Positions 35,596-43,318 of a DNA stretch of 64,000 nt are shown here, one piece after another. The position numbers were made by a program, and so were the translations under genes. Numbering within the stretch: the stretch's first letter is position 1; the number at the start of each line of letters is the position of its first letter. The notes under the pieces are model-generated. The model was not told the DNA's origin. It saw nothing but the letters and a program-made list of their open reading frames with translations, and searched no databases. The DNA comes from Micrococcus terreus (lineage in GTDB: Bacteria; Actinomycetota; Actinomycetes; Actinomycetales; Micrococcaceae), in the NCBI RefSeq assembly GCF_900116905.1, contig NZ_FPCG01000012.1, positions 1 through 64,000 on the forward strand. Reading direction: 5' to 3'.

Positions 35596-37890
35596 TCAAA
35601 GTGCGTCCTCTGACCCCGCCACCGACCGCCATAGGAACTGGAGGGACCGGGCGTTCATGGACGCCGCCTGGCGGTTGTCACTGGCACCGGCGTGGCCGCC
35701 GTCGAGGTCCTCGTGGAACCAGGTGTCGGGGACACCGAGGCGCTGCAGCCGGGCCGCGTACTTCCGGGCCTGCACTGGTCCCACACGGTCGTCTGAGGTC
35801 GCCGTCCACACCAGCTGGTGCGGGAACCCGGTTCCCGGCCCCTCGGCGTCCCGTCCCGTCTGCGCTCCCTGCACATCCCGATCCAGCAGCAGGTGGTACG
35901 GGGAGAACGTGCGGATGAACGCCCAGTCCTCAGGCACATCGGGATCCCCGTACTCCGCGATCCAACTGTGCCCGGCCGAGAGCACCGTGTAACGGCGCAT
36001 GTCCAGCAGCGGGACCCCGCAGCTCAGAGCGCCGAACAGCTCCGGGTACTGCGTGGCCATGTTGCCCATCAACAGCCCTCCGTTGGATCGGCCGGTGGCA
36101 GCCAGCCGCGCCCTCGACGTCACACCCCGCTCCACCAGGTCCCGCGCCACGGCGGCGAAGTCCTCGTAGGCCCGGTGCCGGTTCTCTCGCAGTGCGGCCC
36201 GGTGCCACTCCGGCCCGAACTCGCCGCCCCCGCGGATGTTCGCGATCACCCAGATCCCACGCCGGCCCTCCTCATTCTGGCGGGCCAGCCAGCCCAGCCC
36301 CTGGACCGGTGAGTACCCGGGAAGCTTGGAGGCCTGGAAACCGCCGTACCCGTCCATCACCACAGGGGACCGGCCATCCAACGCGACCTCCTGCGGGCCG
36401 ATCTGGAAGTAGGGAACCTGGGTGCCGTCGTCGGAGGTCGCCCACTGCTGGCTCACCGCCAGTCCGGAGGAGTCGAAACGCTCCGGCGCTGCGGCCACCA
36501 CCTCACGGCGGACCACGACGTCGGCCTCCACCTCGCCGCTCCCCGCGGCGTGCTGGGGCTGGGCCGTCCAGGACGACGGCTCGCTCAAGGTCAGGCGCAG
36601 CAGAGTGGTGGGCGTCAGGGCACCGGTGGCGGTGACCCAGAGATCGTTCCCGCAGTCCGGGTCCTCGTCGTCCACTGCAGCGGCGGAGAGAGTGAGGAAG
36701 GGGTCGTGCGGGTTGGGCGGGGCCACGGACACCGGGCGGGCCGAGTCAACCGGATCTGAGGTGCCGAGTGCATCCTGCGGCAGCACGTGCAGCACCGAGG
36801 CCACGTCCTGCAGCAGCACCAGAACCAGATGCGAGGCCGTCCAGGTGAAGGAGGAGAGCACCGTGCGCTGATCCGGAAGGAATGCCCGGACCAGCTCGGC
36901 GGTGCCGGCAAGCCACCGGTCCGCCGGGGCGATCAGCAGGGACCCGGCACGGTGCCGCGCGCCACGGATCTCGGCGTCGGTCTTGAGGTAGACACTGATC
37001 CACTCCCGGTGGAAGTCGACCTCGGCATCCTCGGGAAGATCGATCCGCAACCACCCGGGACGGTCGCCTCCCGTGCCGTCGACCTTCCCGTCCTCCGTGC
37101 GCAGCCAGGTGACCGAACGGTGGAAGTCCACGGCATCCACCGCCACCGTCCGCTCCCAGCCCGGCGTGGAGTCGTGGTGTCCGAACGCGGCCACATGCTC
37201 CCGGTCCACCGCGAACACCTGCTCGGCCTCTGCCAGCTCTGCTCCGCGGTGCAGCACCCGCTGAGACCGCGGATAGGAGGACCGGGTGACATCACCGGTC
37301 TGTGGGTCGGGGTCCACCACGGTGCCCACCAGCACGCGGTCCCGGTCCAGCCAGGAGACGTGTGTCTTGGCCACCGGCAGGTCGAACCCATGATCCTCGG
37401 AGGGCACGAACTCCCGCGTGGCCAGGTCGAACTCCCGCACCCGCACCGCGTCCCCGCCGTCGGGGGACAGGCGCAGCAGCGCACGGTCCCAGTCCGGACG
37501 CAGCAGCTGGGCACCGGCGAACACCCAGGGCGTCTGCTCCTCCTCGGCCAGCCGGTCCACGTCCAGCAGCACCTCCCACTGGGGCGTCCCTGCTCGGTAG
37601 GACTCCCAGTCCGTGCGCCGCCACAGTCCCCGCGGATGCTCCGCGTCCCGCCAGAAGTTGTAGTACAGCGGACCGCGCTTGGAGACCATGGCGATCCGGT
37701 CCGGTGCATCCAGCGCCTCCCGGATCGAAACCTCCACAGACGTCAGCTCCGGGCCGTCCAACAGCGCCTCGGTCCGTGCGTTCTGCTCCCTGACCCAGTC
37801 CAGGGCGCGTTCGCCGTGGATCTCCTCCAGCCAGAGGAACTCGTCGTCGGGGGTGGGCGCGGACTCAGGGGCGGGGTTCTGCTGATGCAT
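35596..37890 (-). CDS. Prolyl oligopeptidase (S9A) family peptidase
   Basis: 764 residues, cytoplasmic by the lack of a signal peptide. The N-terminal beta-propeller region begins DEFLWLEEIHGERALDWVREQN, the usual S9A start. The catalytic domain has GGFQASKLPGYSP, IRGGGEFGPEWH, nucleophile GRSNGGLLMG (Ser about 599), the acid in TSDDRVGPVQA (about 700) and the histidine in GGHAGASDN (about 731). The propeller is less typical of classical prolyl oligopeptidase, so 'S9 family' is safer than a substrate assignment. Divergent from the next gene over 88 bp. Confidence 0.93.
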   Translation of the reverse strand: MHQQNPAPESAPTPDDEFLWLEEIHGERALDWVREQNARTEALLDGPELTSVEVSIREALDAPDRIAMVSKRGPLYYNFWRDAEHPRGLWRRTDWESYRAGTPQWEVLLDVDRLAEEEQTPWVFAGAQLLRPDWDRALLRLSPDGGDAVRVREFDLATREFVPSEDHGFDLPVAKTHVSWLDRDRVLVGTVVDPDPQTGDVTRSSYPRSQRVLHRGAELAEAEQVFAVDREHVAAFGHHDSTPGWERTVAVDAVDFHRSVTWLRTEDGKVDGTGGDRPGWLRIDLPEDAEVDFHREWISVYLKTDAEIRGARHRAGSLLIAPADRWLAGTAELVRAFLPDQRTVLSSFTWTASHLVLVLLQDVASVLHVLPQDALGTSDPVDSARPVSVAPPNPHDPFLTLSAAAVDDEDPDCGNDLWVTATGALTPTTLLRLTLSEPSSWTAQPQHAAGSGEVEADVVVRREVVAAAPERFDSSGLAVSQQWATSDDGTQVPYFQIGPQEVALDGRSPVVMDGYGGFQASKLPGYSPVQGLGWLARQNEEGRRGIWVIANIRGGGEFGPEWHRAALRENRHRAYEDFAAVARDLVERGVTSRARLAATGRSNGGLLMGNMATQYPELFGALSCGVPLLDMRRYTVLSAGHSWIAEYGDPDVPEDWAFIRTFSPYHLLLDRDVQGAQTGRDAEGPGTGFPHQLVWTATSDDRVGPVQARKYAARLQRLGVPDTWFHEDLDGGHAGASDNRQAASMNARSLQFLWRSVAGSEDAL

Positions 37891-37978
37891 CCGTCCATCT
37901 CAGCACAGTCCGCCGCACGAGCTTCGAACGCCACCCCCTACGCTGGAGAGGACGCTCACCCTCAGGGAAAGGACCCCG

Positions 37979-39943
37979 ATGCCCGGCACTGCCACCGCCG
38001 CAGACACCCGCACCCAGACGGTGGCCGTGGTGGGCTGCGGCCCGCGCGGCACCTCATTCCTGGAGCGGCTGCTTGCCGTCCTGGAGCACGAGGGCGAGGA
38101 CCTGACGGGTGTGCAGCTGAGGATCGTGGTCCTGGACCCGGACCAGCCGGGCCCCGGCCACGTGTGGCGCACGGACCAGTCACCGCTGCTGCTGATGAAC
38201 ACCCCCTCCTTCTTCCCGACGGCGGCCCCCACCGGTGACGAGGGCCTGGTCACCTCCTCGGTGGGCCGGGCCTTCGAGGACTGGCGCCAGGCCCACCCGG
38301 AGGAGGCCCGAGGACTGGGACGCAACGACTATCCTCCCCGGGCGATGTACGGGCGCTACCTGACGGATCTATATGGCCAGGTGACGCAGGCACTGCAGGC
38401 GCGTGACGTCGTCGGGACGCTGGAATGGGTCCAGGCCGAGGTGACCTCCCTGGAGGCGGCGCAGGAGGGCCGGTGGAGGCTGGTGTGGGCTGACGGGGAG
38501 CTCACGGCTGACTCCGTGGTGCTGGCGGTGGGGCATGTCCCGGCCCGGCCCACGCGGGAGCAGCAGCGACTGGAATCGGTGGGATCCGAGCTGGGTCTGC
38601 ACTACCGGGGACCGAACATCCCCTGTGACCTGGACTATGACGCCGTCCCGGCTGGAGCCGATGTGCTGGTGCGCGGCATGGGACTGAACTTCTTCGACGC
38701 CCTCGCCCAGTTCACCCTGGGGCGTGGGGGAGCGTTCGAGCCGACCGGTGAGGGGGCAGGGCGGGCGCTGCGGTACGTCCCGTCCGGGGAGGAGCCGGTG
38801 CTGCACCCGTGTTCCCGGCGCGGCACCCCGTACTTCCCCAAGGCCGAGCTGGATGCCTTCGTCCCGCACGGTGTGGCCCTGAAGTACTTCGTGGCCCCCA
38901 CCGTCCAGGAGCTGGAGCATGCACACGGTCCGCTGGACTTCGGGGTGCACCTCTGGCCGCTGATCCACCGGGACGTGATCCGGGCCTATTACTTCCACCT
39001 GGTCCGCACCCGCCCGGAGGTGCTGGGCGGAGTGGAGCCGGCCGCCGAGTTCTTCTCCGGACTGGTGGGGCTGCTGGAGGCCGCCGGTCGCGGTGAACCG
39101 GTGACAGCGCGTCAGGCCGAGGAGCTGCTGCATCGCTACGCCCCGGACATGCCCTTCTTCGACACCCGTGCGTTGGCCAGGCCCTTCCAGGACCGGGTGT
39201 TCGGCACCGGTGTGGAGTACCAGACCGCGGTGGAGGATCTACTGGAGGGAGTCTGCGCCGAAGCGGACCAGGGCGAGGACTCACCGTTGATGGTGGCGGT
39301 GGGCACCCTGCATGCCGCCCGGCTGCTGGTCAAGCGTCTGGTGGCCGAAGGGCGGATCACCGACGCCTCCCGGCTGCGGGACGTCAAGGGCTGGTTCGAG
39401 ACGCTCGTGGAGGGGCTGGCCTCTGGGCCTCCGCTGCTGCGCATGGAGCAGCTGTTGGCGGTGGCCCGGGCCGGTCTGGTGCGGTTCGTGGGACCGGATC
39501 CGCAGATCGAGGTGGATGCCGGGCGGGGGCTCTTCACTGTCTCCAGTCCCCAGGTGGGGGGCGGGGAGGAGCCGCAGGACGTGCAGCGTGGGACCTGGCT
39601 GATCGAGGCCATGATGCCGGCCAACCGTGTCCAGCGCTCCGGCAGCGCCTTGGTCTCAGGGATGCTCACCTCCGGTCTGGCCGCGCCCTATATGGCCCAG
39701 GACGAGGAGGGGGATGAGATCCCCGGACGGGGCCTGTCCGTCACGGAGCGGCCGTATCAACTGCTCTCCGCCGAGGGCCAGGTGCGCACCGGGGTGTACG
39801 TCTTGGGCCTGCAGCTGGCCTCGGTTCAATGGGGGACGGCGATCGCCGCCGAAGCTGGGCAGGACGCCGAGGGCAGGGCGATGACCCTGGGCGATGCCCA
39901 CGCGGCGGCACAGGATGTGCTGCGCCGCGCCGCAGCCCTCTGA
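37979..39943 (+). CDS. FAD/NAD(P)-binding protein (NAD_binding_9 type)
   Basis: 654 residues. An N-terminal dinucleotide-binding motif VAVVGCGPRGTSFLERL is followed by LDPDQPGPGHVWRTDQSPLLLMNTPS, characteristic of the HpxO/PF13454-like flavoprotein group found widely in actinobacteria. A second Rossmann-type motif may be formed around ADVLVRGMGLNFFDALA. The C-terminal GVYVLGLQLASVQWGTAIAAEAG closes the fold. The reaction is not known; some relatives are encoded near amino-acid or urate metabolism, but there is no such context here. Confidence 0.85.
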   Translation: MPGTATAADTRTQTVAVVGCGPRGTSFLERLLAVLEHEGEDLTGVQLRIVVLDPDQPGPGHVWRTDQSPLLLMNTPSFFPTAAPTGDEGLVTSSVGRAFEDWRQAHPEEARGLGRNDYPPRAMYGRYLTDLYGQVTQALQARDVVGTLEWVQAEVTSLEAAQEGRWRLVWADGELTADSVVLAVGHVPARPTREQQRLESVGSELGLHYRGPNIPCDLDYDAVPAGADVLVRGMGLNFFDALAQFTLGRGGAFEPTGEGAGRALRYVPSGEEPVLHPCSRRGTPYFPKAELDAFVPHGVALKYFVAPTVQELEHAHGPLDFGVHLWPLIHRDVIRAYYFHLVRTRPEVLGGVEPAAEFFSGLVGLLEAAGRGEPVTARQAEELLHRYAPDMPFFDTRALARPFQDRVFGTGVEYQTAVEDLLEGVCAEADQGEDSPLMVAVGTLHAARLLVKRLVAEGRITDASRLRDVKGWFETLVEGLASGPPLLRMEQLLAVARAGLVRFVGPDPQIEVDAGRGLFTVSSPQVGGGEEPQDVQRGTWLIEAMMPANRVQRSGSALVSGMLTSGLAAPYMAQDEEGDEIPGRGLSVTERPYQLLSAEGQVRTGVYVLGLQLASVQWGTAIAAEAGQDAEGRAMTLGDAHAAAQDVLRRAAAL

Positions 39944-40051
39944 CACTCCAGTGTGAACGCAGCTGGAGGCCAGTTCTGAACCTCGCGCGCCCGGGGGCGT
40001 CGTTGCGGTTCAGAACTGACCGCCAGGTGGATCAGCCGCAGGTGTGGCAGG

Positions 40052-43000
40052 TCAGTCCTGCGCGGCAGCCTCCGCCTCAGCCTCGGCGACCGCTGTGTTG
40101 TAGCGGTGCAGGAAGGCGGCGACCTCTCCGCGGGTGACGGGCTGGTGGGGGCGGAAGGTGCCGTCCCGGTAGCCGGTGGTGATGCCCTTAGCAGTCAGCC
40201 AGGTGATGGCCTGGTAGTGCGCGCTGGAGGTGGAGACATCCCCGAACTCCGAGGTGGCCGGGGCGGTGTGCTCCGGGTCCACGGCCCGGTAGAGGAAGGA
40301 GGCGAACTCCCCGCGGGAGACCGGGCGGTACGGGCGGAAGGTCTGATCGGTGTACCCGGTGGTCACACCCTGCGCTGCGGCCCAGGTGATCGGGCCGAAG
40401 AAGGTGTCACCGGTGGCCACGTCCTGGAACGGGGAGGTCGCCGGGGCGGTGTGCTCCGGTGCCAGGTAGCGGTAGATCAGCCCCAGGGTCTCCCCGCGCT
40501 TGATGTCCGTGGACTTGCGGTAGGTGCCATCGGTGTAGCCGTTGGCGAAGCCCTCGCACTGCAGCCAGCGCACCGGGGCATAGAACTGCGAGCCCGGAGC
40601 ATTGTCCGAGAAGTCGGGGGTCTCACAGACCGGCACCGGGATCACCGGGGTGGAGCCGGAGACGAGCTTCAACCCCACCTTGAGCGGATCGTGGTCCGAG
40701 GAGCGCCACTGGTCAGCCGCGTAGAACTGCTCCGCGGTGTAGTTGAACCGGGAGTACTCGAAGGCGATCGACTCGAAGGCGTTGATGTTCCAGATGTCCG
40801 CACCGGTGACCTGCTGGGTGGCGGCCTGGTTGGTGAAGATCCCGTCCAGGGAGCCCACTGCTCCGCCGAAGGCGTAGGTGTACTCACCGGCGGCCGCACC
40901 CTGGGAGACGTACCCAGCGTCCTCAAGCACCGTGATGGGATCCTCCTTCTCATAGGAGTTGAAGTCGCCCATCAGGATGACCTTGTCCACCCCGGTGGAG
41001 GTGGAGAGCTGATCGGCGAAGGCCACGAGGGCCTCGGCCTGCTTCACCCGGGCCGCGTTGTAGGCGCCCTGTCCGTCACCGCTGTCCGCGTTGCCTCCGG
41101 TGGCACCGGAGCCACCCTTGGACTTGAAGTGATTGGTGATGGCGATGAACCGCGTGGACTCATCACCGCCGGCCGCCTGGAAGGTCTGGGCCAGCGGCTC
41201 ACGGGCGTTGGAGAAGGCGACCTGGTCATCCAACAGGACGGAATCGCCCACCGGGGTGACGTCGTCGGGCTGGTAGATGAAGGCGTTGCGGATGACGTCC
41301 TGGCTGGCCAGGGTGGGCTGCTCGGCCGGGGAGGGGACGAAGGCCCACTTTTCACTGCCGGCGGCGGCGTTCAGTGCCTCCACCAGCGTGGACAGCGCAC
41401 GGTCACGATCGTGGCCGAACTTGGCGGCGTTCTCGATCTCCTCCAGGCCCACCACGGAGGCGTCCAGGCCGTTGATGGCCGCCACCAGCTTGTCCTGCTG
41501 ACGCTGCAGGTTCTCCTGGTTGTAGGCACCGCGCGGCTCACAGTAGTTGGTGGTGATCGGGTTGCCCTCACGGTCTGAGTAGTACCGGCAGTCGGGGTAC
41601 TGATCGCCCAGGGTGGTGAAGTAGTTGAGCACGTTGAACGTGGCCACCGAGGCGGTGCCGCCCACGTCCTTCGGAGCCTCCTCACCCAGGCGGGTGTTCT
41701 CGAAGGCGGCCGGCTGCAGTTCAGCCGGAGTCTCGTCCGTGAGATGGGTCACCGGCTGGAACCCCCAGGCATCGAAGCGGTAGTCCAGGATCACGGGGGT
41801 GGTGAACTCCACGGCTGATCCCACGCGCACCGGGTCGTCGGCGTTCACGTAGGGCAGGGTGTTCTGGTTGCCGGGGGAGCGCATGAAGTTGATGGAGGCG
41901 CCGTCATCCAGCACCATCGTCTTCGCCGCGTTCTCCGCTGCCACGGCCTGTGCCGGTGCGCCGGGGGCGGCCACCGAGGTCGGATTCTTCAGCGGCTCGG
42001 TGCCCGGAGTCAGCCCGAGGGAACCGTACTGGTTCAGGGAGTAGTTATCCGTGATGGTCCAGTCGCCGGCCGGAGCGATCTTCATGCCCTCATGAGCCTC
42101 ACGTTCGGCCTCGGTGAGCGGGAAGGTCAGCTCGGTGGGCTGGACCGGCTGCGGATCCCGGTCCACTGGGGCCAGGCCGGTGGCCGGGACACTGATCTGG
42201 GTCATGCCGTAGTGCTCGGCGGCCGTGCCGGTCACCTGGACCAGCTCGCCCATGGAGACCTGGGACACGGTGGCCGGGGAGTAGACGAAGATTCCGTCAG
42301 AGGCGCCGGGTGTGCTGTCCTGCGCGCCACCGGTGCCCTCGGTCTGGAGGTAGTAGCCGTTGAATCCGCCGGTGGAGTAGAGCGCTGTGACCACGCCTTC
42401 GGTGGTCACCGTCTGGCCGGCCACAGGGGTGGTGTCACCGGTGCCCTGGATCTGGGCGATGGACAGCACGGTGGGCTCCGGATCCACCGGAGGCTCAGGC
42501 TCCTCGGGAGGAGTGGCGCTCTCTCCGGCGGCATTGGTGGGGCTCACCTGGGCCGACAGGGAGAAGTCAGCCGAGTTGTCATCGGAGTCCACGCCGTCCG
42601 TGCGGTTGATGGACTTCGGATCGCTGTTGGCCGAGGGTGCTGCAGCGGCAGCGGTCTCGAAGGTGTTGGTGTCCCCATAGCCGATCAGGTCCACCACGGC
42701 GTCATGGTCCGTGACGGACCCGGTGCCCAGGTCCGTGATGACGCTCGACTGGTTGGAGAGGACGATGGTTCCTCGAGTACCGGAGACATTGACCCCACTG
42801 ACGATGTCTGCGGTGGGCAGCACCTCACCGTTGTCACCATTGGAGCCTCCCTGGATCAGGTAGTGACCCCGCGCCGGGATGGTCCCGCTCAGCGGAACCA
42901 CGCTGCTGGGGTTCGCCGTCCCGGTGGCGGAGCGGTACTGCAGTGACCAGCCGTCCAGGCTGACCGGGGCGTCCGTGGGGTTGTACAGCTCGACGAACTT

Positions 43001-43156
43001 GTTGCGGAAGACGGCGTTGGCCGATCCGGCGTTGGTGTAGGCCTCGTTGATGACGATCCCGTCACCGGTGGGGGCCGCGTGTGCCGGCACGGTGACGGCC
43101 GCCGCCAGCAGCGCGAAAGAGGCGCCGACTGCTGTCAGGCGCTGGGTGTGCTTCAT
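40052..43156 (-). CDS. ExeM/NucH-type secreted nuclease with lamin-tail and SLH domains
   Basis: Exported protein of about 1034 residues. Signal peptide MKHTQRLTAVGASFALLAAAVTVPAHA. Next come a lamin-tail-like domain (DGIVINEAYTNAG...FVELYNPTDAPVSLDGWSLQYRS, about 30-190), an OB-like middle part, and an endonuclease/exonuclease/phosphatase domain from about 500 (TASVATFNVLNYFTTLGDQYPDCRYY, VVGLEEIEN, LMGDFNSY, and catalytic SDHDPLK near 818). The end (about 843-1034) holds three SLH repeats, each with GYTDGTYR or GYRDGTFRP, to bind secondary cell-wall polymer. I use ATG 43156 (CAGGAGA upstream). Pho-box-like repeats lie 46-67 bp upstream. Confidence 0.93.
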   Translation of the reverse strand: MKHTQRLTAVGASFALLAAAVTVPAHAAPTGDGIVINEAYTNAGSANAVFRNKFVELYNPTDAPVSLDGWSLQYRSATGTANPSSVVPLSGTIPARGHYLIQGGSNGDNGEVLPTADIVSGVNVSGTRGTIVLSNQSSVITDLGTGSVTDHDAVVDLIGYGDTNTFETAAAAAPSANSDPKSINRTDGVDSDDNSADFSLSAQVSPTNAAGESATPPEEPEPPVDPEPTVLSIAQIQGTGDTTPVAGQTVTTEGVVTALYSTGGFNGYYLQTEGTGGAQDSTPGASDGIFVYSPATVSQVSMGELVQVTGTAAEHYGMTQISVPATGLAPVDRDPQPVQPTELTFPLTEAEREAHEGMKIAPAGDWTITDNYSLNQYGSLGLTPGTEPLKNPTSVAAPGAPAQAVAAENAAKTMVLDDGASINFMRSPGNQNTLPYVNADDPVRVGSAVEFTTPVILDYRFDAWGFQPVTHLTDETPAELQPAAFENTRLGEEAPKDVGGTASVATFNVLNYFTTLGDQYPDCRYYSDREGNPITTNYCEPRGAYNQENLQRQQDKLVAAINGLDASVVGLEEIENAAKFGHDRDRALSTLVEALNAAAGSEKWAFVPSPAEQPTLASQDVIRNAFIYQPDDVTPVGDSVLLDDQVAFSNAREPLAQTFQAAGGDESTRFIAITNHFKSKGGSGATGGNADSGDGQGAYNAARVKQAEALVAFADQLSTSTGVDKVILMGDFNSYEKEDPITVLEDAGYVSQGAAAGEYTYAFGGAVGSLDGIFTNQAATQQVTGADIWNINAFESIAFEYSRFNYTAEQFYAADQWRSSDHDPLKVGLKLVSGSTPVIPVPVCETPDFSDNAPGSQFYAPVRWLQCEGFANGYTDGTYRKSTDIKRGETLGLIYRYLAPEHTAPATSPFQDVATGDTFFGPITWAAAQGVTTGYTDQTFRPYRPVSRGEFASFLYRAVDPEHTAPATSEFGDVSTSSAHYQAITWLTAKGITTGYRDGTFRPHQPVTRGEVAAFLHRYNTAVAEAEAEAAAQD
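40080..40620 (-). repeat. SLH-encoding direct repeat, copy 1
   Basis: The 3' part of the nuclease gene is highly similar at DNA level, in the same frame and orientation, to 43340-43870 of the neighbouring 5'-nucleotidase gene. Shared blocks include GAGACCGGGCGGTACGG and GTCCCGGTAGCCGGTGGTGA. The copies are about 3.2 kb apart. Confidence 0.85.
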
Positions 43157-43201
43157 GGGGTCTCCTGATGCGAGTGATGTGACCTGACTCATCCTGTCAC
43201 C

Positions 43202-43223
43202 TTCGGTTGAACAGCGGATGACC
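43202..43223 (-). promoter_or_regulatory. PhoP-box-like tandem repeat upstream of the nuclease gene
   Basis: On the minus strand, GGTCATCCGCT is followed directly by GTTCAACCGAA: two 11-bp direct units. TCATCCGCTGTTCAACC matches TCATCCACTGCTCATCC of the DUF1611 upstream array at 14 of 17 positions. NucH-type nucleases are phosphate-starvation genes in Corynebacterium, which supports the reading. Confidence 0.5.
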
Positions 43224-43249
43224 TGACCAGAAGGGACGTGTTAACGGGG

Positions 43250-43282
43250 CCGACCCCCGGAGCGGGGGGCTCCGGGGGTCGG
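43250..43282. terminator. Terminator between nucleotidase and nuclease genes
   Basis: CCGACCCCCGGAGC and GCTCCGGGGGTCGG form a perfect 14-bp stem with a five-base G loop, just downstream of the nucleotidase stop on the minus strand. The two SLH enzymes therefore have separate transcripts. Confidence 0.88.
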
Positions 43283-43318
43283 CGGTGGGGTGAGGGACTG
43301 TGGATCCCTCAGTCCTGC

